Source: Deltaproteobacteria bacterium (lineage in GTDB: Bacteria > Desulfobacterota > GWC2-55-46 > JAJCZF01). Taken from it: a DNA stretch of 40,874 nucleotides. Position 1 is the first letter of the stretch. Every line of letters begins with the position of its first letter. Location of the stretch: the NCBI GenBank assembly GCA_029262535.1, contig JAJCZF010000048.1:1-40874 (forward strand), written 5' to 3'. The notes under the pieces were generated by a model, which saw only the letters and a list, made by a program, of their open reading frames with translations, searched no databases and was not told the DNA's origin. Made by a program: the position numbers and the translations under genes. Shown here piece after piece: positions 16,480-23,594 of the stretch.

Positions 16480-17334
16480 ATGTCCCCAGAGGGAAAACCA
16501 CAGCATAATAGTGCCTGGCGTATGAAGCTGCACGAGATCATATTCGAGGCCGACACGCCCATGGGTAAGTTCTTCGACCTTGCGATAATCGCTTGCATTC
16601 TCTTGAGCGTGGTTGCGGTTATGTTAGAGAGCGTTGGTCCGATACGCGAAGCCTATGTCACTGAACTTCATTATGTCGAGTGGTCTTTTACTATTATATT
16701 CACAGTCGAGTACGTCCTGCGCCTTCTGAGCGTTTCTCGCCCGACGCGTTACGCCAGAAGCTTCTTTGGCATAATCGACCTTCTTGCCATTATTCCGACA
16801 TACCTGAGCCTGCTTATTCCCGGCACACAGTTTCTGCTCGTCATCAGGATACTGCGAGTGCTGCGAATCTTCAGGGTTCTTAAGTTTGTACAGTATGTAG
16901 AGGAGTCCAAGGACCTCGCGGTAGCACTAAGGGCCTCAAGGAGGAAGATAACGGTCTTTCTCTTCACCGTGATGACGCTCGTTGTCATACTCGGTTCGAT
17001 CATGTATCTTATCGAGGGCGACGATAACGGTTTTACCTCAATACCGAAGTCGATCTACTGGGCCATTGTGACGCTCACGACAGTCGGTTACGGCGATATA
17101 ATGCCGCAGACATTTTTGGGTCGCGCTTTTGCGTCCTTGATTATGATTCTCGGTTACGGCATAATAGCCGTTCCTACGGGAATTGTCACAGCCGAGGTCG
17201 CATACGCAATGCGCTCAAAGAACGCCCCCATATCCACGCATTGCTGCATTGAGTGCATGGACAGCGACCATTCAGCAGATGCCTTATACTGTAAGACATG
17301 CGGCTCAAAATTTTATATTAATCCGAATAGTTAA
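16480..17334 (+). CDS. Kv-type potassium channel with C-terminal zinc ribbon
   Basis: This 284-residue six-transmembrane channel has a voltage-sensor S4 with regularly spaced Arg (VIRILRVLRIFRVLKFVQY). The selectivity filter is TLTTVGYGD near residue 200, followed by the pore-lining S6 (GYGIIAVPTGIVTAEV). The C terminus carries two Cys pairs, C-C-I-E-C and YCKTCGSKFY, which look like a small zinc ribbon. Such channels conduct K+ across the inner membrane; the regulatory signal is unknown. The start is ATG 16480, 13 bp after prfB, with a purine-rich GAGAGAAGAAAG upstream. It lies in an otherwise housekeeping operon. Confidence 0.9.
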   Translation: MSPEGKPQHNSAWRMKLHEIIFEADTPMGKFFDLAIIACILLSVVAVMLESVGPIREAYVTELHYVEWSFTIIFTVEYVLRLLSVSRPTRYARSFFGIIDLLAIIPTYLSLLIPGTQFLLVIRILRVLRIFRVLKFVQYVEESKDLAVALRASRRKITVFLFTVMTLVVILGSIMYLIEGDDNGFTSIPKSIYWAIVTLTTVGYGDIMPQTFLGRAFASLIMILGYGIIAVPTGIVTAEVAYAMRSKNAPISTHCCIECMDSDHSADALYCKTCGSKFYINPNS

Positions 17335-17377
17335 GCGCTGGACTAAACCTCTTTGCGCCGGAAGGAATATCTATATA

Positions 17378-18169
17378 TTGAAAAAGTTTATATTTTTATT
17401 TTTGTTAGCGATAGTATTTGCAACGGGTTGCTCACCGGCCCCCATTCTTGATGATACCGTACCAGAGGACGCCGACCATATTGCAAGAAAGTTTCTGACG
17501 ATGCTCCATGACGGCTCCATCGACGAGGCCGTCGAGATATTCGACCCGAAATTGAATAAGGGCGAGAAATTCAGGAATGAGCTTATTAAGCTCTCCGGCC
17601 AGTTGAGCGGTAGCTTTGACGAGGTTCGTCTCGTGCAGCACGGGCGCATACAGGCCATGATCAACGATAATGCGCAGACGCGAATCACTTATGAGATATT
17701 GACCGCCAAGGGGCGTTTTGTCACTAATATAGCAGTCTCAAAGAACGAAGGCGTTTTGCTCATAACCGGCCTATACCTTGAGGAGCTCGACAAACCGCTC
17801 GAAGAGATTACCCGCTTTACCTTTGAGGGCAAGTCGACGCTCCATTATGTCTTTTTCGCGCTTGCGCTGCTCGTTCCGATTATTGCGCTCTATGGGATGT
17901 ATCTTGCGTACTGTTCGGGTACGCACCTGAGGTGGCTCTGGATGATATGCATGTTGCCGGGCACGGGTAATGTCAGCCTCAACTGGACGAGTGGACATTT
18001 CTCTTCCAACGCCTTTTCAATCTCGACCCTGTGGGCGCCCTTTATCAGAGAAGGGCTCTCGGGGGCGACATATATATCGCTCGCTTTGCCATTTGTGGCC
18101 GGGATCTATATCTATAGATACTGGAAGGCGAATAGGCATCCGGTCAATACCAGCGCAGGCAGGGACTAA
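17378..18169 (+). CDS. Predicted lipoprotein with C-terminal membrane segments, function unknown
   Basis: From TTG 17378 (GGAAGGA 11 bases upstream) this is a 263-residue protein. It starts with a lipoprotein signal peptide, MKKFIFLFLLAIVFATGC, with the acylated Cys at residue 18. A soluble domain of about 130 residues follows (ARKFLTMLHDGSIDEAVEIF onward). It resembles small NTF2-like or DUF4878-type accessory domains only loosely. After it come two to three hydrophobic segments (YVFFALALLVPIIALYGMYL, then ISLALPFVAGIYIY). I do not recognise the family. The combination of N-terminal lipid anchor and C-terminal membrane helices is unusual. An upstream frame from 17183 overlaps the channel gene and does not look real. 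A PPase gene follows after three bases. Confidence 0.7.
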   Translation: MKKFIFLFLLAIVFATGCSPAPILDDTVPEDADHIARKFLTMLHDGSIDEAVEIFDPKLNKGEKFRNELIKLSGQLSGSFDEVRLVQHGRIQAMINDNAQTRITYEILTAKGRFVTNIAVSKNEGVLLITGLYLEELDKPLEEITRFTFEGKSTLHYVFFALALLVPIIALYGMYLAYCSGTHLRWLWMICMLPGTGNVSLNWTSGHFSSNAFSISTLWAPFIREGLSGATYISLALPFVAGIYIYRYWKANRHPVNTSAGRD

Positions 18170-18172
18170 CAG

Positions 18173-19864
18173 ATGGCCGACGAAATAACATATGTAATAG
18201 GACATAAAAACCCGGATACCGACTCCATATGCTCCGCTATCGGTCTTGCCGAGCTTAAGAGGGCTACCGGTATGATGAATGTGCACGCCGCCAGGGCCGG
18301 CCACCTGAACCCCCAGACCAGCTTCGTGCTCGAACGTCTGGGTCTGAGCGCTCCAAAATATCTTACCGATGTGCTGCCAAGGGCCGAAGATGTTATGAGC
18401 AACGCCATCGTCACCGTCTCCGACGATACCCCGCTCGTACGCGCCATGGAAGAGATGAAGGAACGGCGCGTAAGGTTCGTTCCGGTTGTGGACGCGAGCG
18501 AGAAATTTGTCGGCGTCTTAACGCTTGCCGATCTTGCGCGGCGTTATATAGATACGGTTGAGGGCGGCACAAAGCGCGTGGTAAGCACCTCGGTCAAGGC
18601 CATCGCCGAGACGCTCGGCGCGGAGGTCTTGCTTGATTTCATAAGTAACGAGGATGGCTCTAATGACCCCGGACAAGCTGTAAAAGAAAGCAACAATAAT
18701 GCGACCTTCCGTCTCTACGTCGCGGCGATGAGTGTCGAGTCTTTCCTCTCTAAACTCGACGAGGAAGGGGACCTGGCAAAAGCGGTAGTAGTAGGCGACA
18801 GGGTAAAGGTACAGAAGGGGGCAATAGAACACGGCGTAAAACTCTTGATAGTATCGGGCGGCTTCTCCGTGCCGGAAGAGGTAATGCAAGAGGCTCGCAA
18901 GAACCGCGTCTCCATCATGGTCTCGCCCCACGACTCGGCAACTACCGCCTTATTGGTGCGCCTCTCCACCCCGGCCGGTTCGATAGCGAGCCGCGACTTT
19001 GAACGAGCCTTGCCCGGCGAGCTGGTAGACGACCTCAAGTACAGGCTTGCCGCTTCGGACGGTATGGTCGTGCTCGACGAAGATGAGATGCTTCAGGGCG
19101 TAATCACAAAGACCGACCTCATCAGGCCCTCAAGGACCAACCTCATACTGGTGGACCATAACGAACTATCCCAGGCCGTTGACGGCGCTGCTTCCGTTAA
19201 TATACTTGAAGTAGTGGACCATCACCGTATCGGCGACTTTCAATCGACCTACGCCATAAGTTTCGTATGCGAGCCGGTTGGCGCGACATCGACACTCGTA
19301 GCCGAACTATTTAAAAGAAGCGGTAAACCGATAGGCAAAGATATCGCGGCCTTGCTTCTCGGCGGAGTGCTCTCGGATACGGTCATATTAAAGAGCCCGA
19401 CGACAACGGCCAAGGATGTAAAGATAGTAAAATGGCTTGAAGCGGAATCGGGCCTTTCCTTTAAGGAGTTCGGACGCGAGATATTCGCCGCCACCTCAAG
19501 TATCCGAAAACGCGGCATAAAAGGCGTTGTCGGCGGCGACCACAAGATCTTTCAGGCCGGGGTCGTGAGCTTCGGCATTGGTCAGGTCGAGACCATCGGC
19601 TTTACAGAGTTTTACGAAGAGATGGAGGGGCTCAGGGATGAGTTACTTCGTGTCATGAATGAACGAGGGCTTGCGTTATCCGCCCTTATAGTTACCGATA
19701 TTGTTCTCGGAGACTCGCTGCTTCTTGCCGTAGGCGAGAAGAAGGTGCTCTATAATCTCGGTTATCCGAGGCTCGATGCCGGTCTCTATGAATTAAGAAA
19801 GGTCATCTCAAGAAAGAAACAGGTAGTGCCGCACATACTCGGCGTCTTCGACGAACTCTACTAA
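18173..19864 (+). CDS. Family II manganese-dependent inorganic pyrophosphatase with CBS and DRTGG domains
   Basis: This 563-residue protein has the DHH phosphoesterase domain split by a regulatory insert. N-terminal motif GHKNPDTDSICSAIG gives the first metal ligands. CBS domain 1 (residues about 72-125), a DRTGG-like region (about 175-260) and CBS domain 2 (to about 315) follow. The DHH domain then resumes with LILVDHNEL, EVVDHHRIGDF and EPVGATSTLVAELF. The DHHA2 domain ends with the family signature SRKKQVVP. The enzyme hydrolyses pyrophosphate in the cytoplasm. In characterised relatives (for example from Clostridium) CBS-bound AMP or ADP inhibits and diadenosine polyphosphates activate. 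It is the last gene of the run beginning at phoH. Confidence 0.92.
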   Translation: MADEITYVIGHKNPDTDSICSAIGLAELKRATGMMNVHAARAGHLNPQTSFVLERLGLSAPKYLTDVLPRAEDVMSNAIVTVSDDTPLVRAMEEMKERRVRFVPVVDASEKFVGVLTLADLARRYIDTVEGGTKRVVSTSVKAIAETLGAEVLLDFISNEDGSNDPGQAVKESNNNATFRLYVAAMSVESFLSKLDEEGDLAKAVVVGDRVKVQKGAIEHGVKLLIVSGGFSVPEEVMQEARKNRVSIMVSPHDSATTALLVRLSTPAGSIASRDFERALPGELVDDLKYRLAASDGMVVLDEDEMLQGVITKTDLIRPSRTNLILVDHNELSQAVDGAASVNILEVVDHHRIGDFQSTYAISFVCEPVGATSTLVAELFKRSGKPIGKDIAALLLGGVLSDTVILKSPTTTAKDVKIVKWLEAESGLSFKEFGREIFAATSSIRKRGIKGVVGGDHKIFQAGVVSFGIGQVETIGFTEFYEEMEGLRDELLRVMNERGLALSALIVTDIVLGDSLLLAVGEKKVLYNLGYPRLDAGLYELRKVISRKKQVVPHILGVFDELY

Positions 19865-19871
19865 CACACAG

Positions 19872-20190
19872 CCACACAGGTGTGGTTTTATTTCGCGGTG
19901 TTAGTTGCTGGATGCCGGATAGCTCTCAGTACGCGGAAGAAGAGATTTGTTAAAGTTTAAATTAGACTTCTTTCAACCGACCAGGTTGGGTAGCCACACA
20001 GGTGTGCTCTTATTTTCGCGGTGTTAATTCTTAGGGTTAAGCTAATTCTCTTCCGCGTCGATCTTTTATCTATTCGTGTAAGTTGGGTAGCCACACAGAT
20101 GTGGTCTTATTTTCACGGGGTAGGGCCTGGTATCCCGGAGAGTATTATCTCCGCGCCGGTTTCCCTATCTAACTGTGTAGGTTGGGTAGA
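19872..20190 (+). repeat. Three tandem imperfect repeats, each led by a hairpin-CGCG element
   Basis: Units begin at 19872, 19994 and 20091 (spacings 122 and 97 bp). Each starts CCACACAG(G/A)TGTG, continues with TTATTT(T)CGCGG or a close variant, then has 60-90 bp of poorly conserved sequence. Each ends with a variant of GTTGGGTAG immediately before the next unit. The region fills the 373-bp gap between the convergent pyrophosphatase and rarA genes. The open frame at 20021-20263 is made of this repeat material and is not credible. The leading hairpins might also work as weak terminators because a T-rich stretch follows. Confidence 0.85.
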
Positions 20191-20208
20191 GCGTAGCGAA
20201 ACCCAACA
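20177..20208 (+). repeat. GTAG-headed short palindrome (REP-like)
   Basis: GTAG is followed by GTTGGGT (20181-20187), the loop AGAGCGTAGCGA and ACCCAAC (20201-20207). Sequences of this kind recur in intergenic regions of many bacteria. The GTAG tetranucleotide plus hairpin is the layout of REP elements moved by TnpA-REP transposases. It forms the end of the tandem array and shares its GTTGGGTAG half with the unit ends. Confidence 0.6.
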
Positions 20209-20237
20209 ACTCCTTAATCTTCTCTTTCGAAACCCTC

Positions 20238-21557
20238 TTACTTCTTCTTCCTCTCATCCATAAATTCTTTGATACGTTTTTCATAACCCCGGTCGGTCGG
20301 TTCGTAATATCTCTTACCCGCGAGCTTGTCGGGCAGGTATGTCTCTTCGACCTTTGCGCCTTCGTAGTTGTGGGGGTATTTGTAGCCCTTTCCGTAACCG
20401 ATCTCTTTCATGAGCTTGGTCGGGGCGTTACGGATATGTTTTGGCACGGGCAGGGCGCCCGACCCTTTTACGTCCTTCAGGGCCTCTTTATATGCGGCGT
20501 AGGAAGCGTTCGATTTTGGCGCGGTGGCGAGGAAGGTCACGCCCTGGGCAAGTGGAATAAAACCTTCCGGCATCCCTACAAAGTGCAGCGCGTCTTTTAC
20601 TCCTATGGCGACGGTGATGGCGCGCGGGTCTGCGTTGCCTATATCTTCAGATGCGAATATGACCATGCGTCGCGCAATGAACATCGGGTCCTCGCCCGCC
20701 TCGACCATGCGCACTAGCCAGTAGAGGGCCGCGTCCGGGTCGCTGCCGCGCATTGATTTGATAAAAGCGGATATGACATTATAGTGCTCTTCGCCGCCCT
20801 TGTCGTAAAGAAGAGCCTTCTTTTGAAGGGCCTCGGTGACAGAGGGGAGTGTGACCTGTCGCATACCCTCTTTGTCCGGCGCGTTTATCATATAGGAGGC
20901 CTCAAGAGCGTTTAGGGCCCAGCGTGCGTCTCCGTCGGCGCTCTCGGCTATAAAGTCAAGCACGCCTTCCCCTATAACGGCCCGCATCTCTCCAAGGCCG
21001 CGTTCTTTATCTTCCATGGCCCTTTGTAGCAGGGCTATTATATCTTCCGGAAGGAGCTTTTCGAGCACGAGTACTTTACAGCGCGACAAGAGCGGAGGGT
21101 TCACCTCGAAGGATGGATTTTCGGTCGTTGCCCCTATGAGCGTTATGGTGCCGTCCTCGACGTGGTGCAGAAAGGCGTCTTGCTGACCCTTGTTAAAGCG
21201 ATGTATCTCATCGACAAAGAGGATCGTCTTACGTCCCATCTTCTGGGCGGCCTTTGCGCGTTCGATGACCGCGCGAACATCCTTTACGCCGCATAAGACA
21301 GCCGAAAATGTCACAAAGTCCGCCCCGGTCACGCGCGCCAGTATATTGCCAAGGGTCGTCTTGCCGCTTCCGGGCGGACCCCAGAGTATCATCGAGGGCA
21401 GCTCTCCTGCGGCTATTGTAGACTTTAGAAACTTATCTTCACCGAGCAGGTGCCCTTGTCCGACGACCTCGTCGAGAGTCGTTGGGCGCATCCTGTCGGA
21501 GAGCGGGCCGTGAGCCCTTTCGACCGGTTCGACTTCTTTATTATCAAAGAGATCCAT
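20238..21557 (-). CDS. rarA: RarA (MgsA), replication-associated AAA+ recombination protein
   Basis: This 439-residue minus-strand gene encodes a RarA/Mgs1/WRNIP1-family ATPase. Motifs in order are RMRPTTLDEVVGQGHLLG, Walker A MILWGPPGSGKTTLGNIL, Walker B ILFVDEIHRFNKGQQDAFL, and sensor 1 LIGATTENPSFEVN. The C-terminal family domain has KSMRGSDPDAALYWLVRM and FIARRMVIFASEDIGNADP. The protein acts at stalled replication forks and single-strand gaps. No ribosome binding site precedes ATG 21557. The predicted promoter would start transcription at or next to this ATG. It converges with the pyrophosphatase gene and diverges from nadD. Confidence 0.95.
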   Translation of the reverse strand: MDLFDNKEVEPVERAHGPLSDRMRPTTLDEVVGQGHLLGEDKFLKSTIAAGELPSMILWGPPGSGKTTLGNILARVTGADFVTFSAVLCGVKDVRAVIERAKAAQKMGRKTILFVDEIHRFNKGQQDAFLHHVEDGTITLIGATTENPSFEVNPPLLSRCKVLVLEKLLPEDIIALLQRAMEDKERGLGEMRAVIGEGVLDFIAESADGDARWALNALEASYMINAPDKEGMRQVTLPSVTEALQKKALLYDKGGEEHYNVISAFIKSMRGSDPDAALYWLVRMVEAGEDPMFIARRMVIFASEDIGNADPRAITVAIGVKDALHFVGMPEGFIPLAQGVTFLATAPKSNASYAAYKEALKDVKGSGALPVPKHIRNAPTKLMKEIGYGKGYKYPHNYEGAKVEETYLPDKLAGKRYYEPTDRGYEKRIKEFMDERKKK

Positions 21558-21563
21558 TAGGAG

Positions 21564-21593
21564 ATAGTACTATAAGCGGACTTGTAATGGCAA
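21564..21593 (-). promoter_or_regulatory. Candidate sigma-70 promoter of rarA
   Basis: On the minus strand TTGCCA (21593-21588) and TACTAT (21569-21564) are 18 bases apart. Transcription would begin about seven bases further on, at 21557, which is the A of the rarA start codon. No Shine-Dalgarno sequence is present, consistent with a leaderless mRNA. Confidence 0.45.
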
Positions 21594-21619
21594 TGGCTGA
21601 GTCGGACGTACAATAACTA

Positions 21620-21648
21620 TTGACATGAAGTCTTGCCTGTAATAAGCT
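21620..21648 (+). promoter_or_regulatory. Candidate sigma-70 promoter of nadD-rsfS-rlmH
   Basis: A perfect TTGACA lies at 21620-21625. A -10 candidate TAAGCT at 21643-21648 is 17 bases downstream; TAATAA at 21640 is closer to consensus but only 14 bases away. The nadD ATG is 39 bases beyond, with AGGAAAG as ribosome binding site. Confidence 0.5.
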
Positions 21649-21686
21649 GAAAATACAGCGCTTTTTAATAGTAAAGGAAAGTCTTA

Positions 21687-22328
21687 ATGCATCTTGCGAT
21701 AATGGGCGGAACCTTCAACCCGATACATAACGGCCACCTTGGCGGCGCGCGTGAAGTGCTGCTTCTCACCGGCGCGGAAAGGGTGCTCTTTGTGCCCGCC
21801 TTCGACCCGCCGCATAAGAAGGTCTGCGACAGGGTATCGGCTTCAGCGCGTCTTGAGATGGTACGGCTCGCCATAGAGGACGAGCCTGCATTCGAGCTAT
21901 CGGATATCGAGTTAAGGCGGGGTGGCACTTCTTATACCATCGATACGCTAGATGAAATCTTAAAGATCTTCGGGCCCGGCACGGAACTATCGCTTGTTAT
22001 TGGCAGCGACTCTTTTAACGAATTCCCTACATGGCACAGGTACGGCGATATCCTGAAGATGACAAAGCTTCTTGTCATGGCGCGCCCCGGCTCTCCGGCG
22101 GGGCGGGTGGAAGAGGTCCTTGTTGAATTAAAGCGTGAATTCTGTTATGATTTCGAGAGCGATACTTATAAAAGCCCTATATATAGATCGATAAAATTCC
22201 TAAAGACCACTCCCGTTAATATCTCAAGCTCCGAGATAAGGAGAATGGTCGCAGAGGGCGCCGATACGAGCGATTTTTTACCGCCCAAGGTTGCGTCTTT
22301 TATCGAAAAGAAGGGGCTCTACAGGTAG
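21687..22328 (+). CDS. nadD: NadD, nicotinate-nucleotide adenylyltransferase
   Basis: This 213-residue enzyme of NAD synthesis joins nicotinate mononucleotide with the AMP part of ATP. It opens with the nucleotidyltransferase signature MGGTFNPIHNGHLGGA (GGTFxPxHxGH). FVPAFDPPHKK and LVIGSDSFNEFPTWHRY follow, and near the end NISSSEIRRMVAEG matches the ISSTxIR adenylyl-binding motif. ATG 21687 is preceded by AGGAAAG. It leads a three-gene operon with rsfS and rlmH, a neighbourhood conserved across many bacteria. Confidence 0.95.
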   Translation: MHLAIMGGTFNPIHNGHLGGAREVLLLTGAERVLFVPAFDPPHKKVCDRVSASARLEMVRLAIEDEPAFELSDIELRRGGTSYTIDTLDEILKIFGPGTELSLVIGSDSFNEFPTWHRYGDILKMTKLLVMARPGSPAGRVEEVLVELKREFCYDFESDTYKSPIYRSIKFLKTTPVNISSSEIRRMVAEGADTSDFLPPKVASFIEKKGLYR

Positions 22329-22365
22329 TTTGCAATAAAAAGGATATTTTGAGAGGAATAAGACA

Positions 22366-22755
22366 CTGAAAAGTAAAGAGATAGCACTGGCGGCCGCGCG
22401 TCTCGCGTCCGACAAGAAGGCGGGACATATTTCCGTCATAGAGCTAAAAGGGATGTCGTCGGTTGCAGATTATGTCGTTATTGCCGCGGGATCGTCAGAG
22501 CGCCAGGTAAGCGCACTAGAACGTCACGTCGTAGACGAGATGAAAGAACTGAATGTGCGTCCCTTCGGCATAGAAGGCACCGATAAACACAGGTGGGTCC
22601 TCATCGACTACGTGGATGTGATAGTTCATATCTTCCATGAGCCCATGAGGGAGTATTTCGACATCGAAGGTCTATGGGCCGACGCCCCAAGGGTAACGCG
22701 TCCTCAAGATGACGAGAGCCCGGCGGCAGAGCTTGCCGAAGGTCTTGCCCCTTGA
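22366..22755 (+). CDS. rsfS: RsfS, ribosome silencing factor, probable CTG start
   Basis: The conserved RsfS N terminus is encoded upstream of the first ATG (22453). The frame reads LKSKEIALAAARLASDKKAG from CTG 22366, then HISVIELKGMSSVADYVVIA, matching the family. Translation must therefore start before 22453, and no ATG, GTG or TTG lies between the preceding in-frame stop (22336-22338) and it. GAGAGGAA sits at 22351-22358, eight bases before CTG 22366, which makes that codon the best start. The protein is 129 residues and includes HVVDEMKELN, the family's D-Y-x-D-V-I-V-H motif and FHEPMREYFDIEGLWADAP. RsfS binds ribosomal protein L14 and blocks subunit joining in starved cells. Its 3' end overlaps rlmH by four bases. 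Confidence 0.85.
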   Translation: MKSKEIALAAARLASDKKAGHISVIELKGMSSVADYVVIAAGSSERQVSALERHVVDEMKELNVRPFGIEGTDKHRWVLIDYVDVIVHIFHEPMREYFDIEGLWADAPRVTRPQDDESPAAELAEGLAP

Positions 22756-23210
22756 AGCTTGCCTTGCTCGCGGTCGGCCCGCTCAAGAGACCCGGCATGA
22801 GAGAGGCCGCAACAGATTACGAAAAGCGCATTAAGAGATATAGCTCATTTGAGATTACAGAGGTAAAGGCCGCAAGCGGCGATCCCCAATCGGTAAAGTC
22901 AAAAGAGGGGGCGGCAATACTAAAGGCCCTTGGTACGAGAGACACGGTCGTTGCGCTCTCGGAGCTTGGTAAGTATTTCGATTCGCGCGGCTTTTCAGCC
23001 TTTCTCGAGAAGAGGCTTTCGTCCTCTCCCGGAAGGGTTGTATTTGTTTTAGGCGGGGCCTTCGGCCTTGGTAATGAAGTATTAGAGAGGGCCGATTTTA
23101 CCGTCTCGCTCTCGAAGATGACGATGCCGCATGAGATGGCGCGTCTGGTCGTGACCGAACAGCTATATCGCGCTTTTACTATTATAAAAGGCGAACCGTA
23201 CTCGCATTAA
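22752..23210 (+). CDS. rlmH: RlmH, 23S rRNA pseudouridine-1915 N3-methyltransferase
   Basis: This 152-residue SPOUT methyltransferase is close to the usual 155. It opens MKLALLAVGPLKRPGMREAA and contains DYEKRIKRYSSFEITEVKA. The S-adenosylmethionine-binding knot is VFVLGGAFGLGNEV, with SLSKMTMPHEMARLVVTEQLYRA and the C-terminal EPYSH. It methylates a pseudouridine in helix 69 of 23S rRNA. Start TTG 22752 overlaps the rsfS stop as TTGA. The stop codon TAA (23208-23210) is the first triplet of a 123-bp palindromic element. Confidence 0.95.
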   Translation: MKLALLAVGPLKRPGMREAATDYEKRIKRYSSFEITEVKAASGDPQSVKSKEGAAILKALGTRDTVVALSELGKYFDSRGFSAFLEKRLSSSPGRVVFVLGGAFGLGNEVLERADFTVSLSKMTMPHEMARLVVTEQLYRAFTIIKGEPYSH

Positions 23211-23330
23211 AAATTGATCTTTTTCCCGATCTCTGCGTTGGGACTGAAAATATAAAACTCGACGTACAGGCGTACGACTCGTTTTCTATTTTCAGTCCCG
23301 CCTTGACCTCGGAAAAAATCTCTAATTTTT
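23208..23330 (+). repeat. 123-bp palindromic element, copy 1 (starts on rlmH stop codon)
   Basis: The element starts TAAAAATTGATCTTTTTCCC and ends GGAAAAAATCTCTAATTTTT, which are imperfect terminal inverted repeats. Inner pairs are GACTGAAAATATAAAA (from 23242) with TTTTCTATTTTCAGTC, and the centre is CGTACAGGCGTACG. The module CTGCGTTG...CGCCTTGA is also present. Its first three bases are the rlmH stop codon. It forms a doublet with the next copy. Confidence 0.85.
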
Positions 23331-23455
23331 AAATAAATTGATCTTTTTCCCTGACTCTTCGTTGGGATAAAAAATAAAAGACTCGACGTACAGGCGTACG
23401 ACCCGTTTTTTATTTTCAGTCCTGCCTTGATTCAGGAAAAATTCTCTAATTTTTA
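23331..23455 (+). repeat. 123-bp palindromic element, copy 2 (tandem with copy 1)
   Basis: This copy has the same orientation and layout as the preceding one: AAATTGATCTTTTTCCC at the left and GGAAAAATTCTCTAATTTTT at the right. The centre is identical, CGTACAGGCGTACG. The left half has CTCTTCGTTGGG and the right half CTGCCTTGA. The identical centre suggests recent tandem duplication, while the flanks have drifted. Confidence 0.85.
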
Positions 23456-23594
23456 CTTCAAGCCTTTGGTACGTTAGAAGATTAAAAGACGCAAAGATTG
23501 CTTCAAATAATCAATGCGGACGAGGAAGTCCCGACCTCTCGGGAAGCTTCCCCGCGAAAATTGGCTCCGCACACTGTGCGGCGGGATCTATTAA
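23456..23594. other. Remaining leader before the LapA-LapB gene
   Basis: This is the rest of a 384-bp gene-free region. It contains a small hairpin CCCGACCTCTCGGG at 23530-23543 and, from 23552, a minus-strand hairpin-CGCG element that ends 13 bases before the next ATG. No convincing promoter is visible. Confidence 0.55.
23552..23581 (-). repeat. Hairpin-CGCG element, minus orientation
   Basis: On the minus strand this is CCGCACAGTGTGCGG (perfect 7-bp stem around a single G) followed by AGCCAATTTTCGCGG. It matches the copies at 28921 and 29515. It lies just upstream of the LapA-LapB gene and could occlude or shape its leader. Confidence 0.8.

Noticed and set aside
19872..20190. CRISPR-like array
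   Set aside because: There are only three units of uneven spacing (122 and 97 bp) with no constant-length spacers, and no cas genes nearby.
20021..20263. 80-residue open frame in the pyrophosphatase-rarA gap
   Set aside because: It is composed of the tandem repeats and the GTTGGGTAG palindrome and runs into the 3' end of rarA. Translated repeat DNA of this kind is a common false gene.
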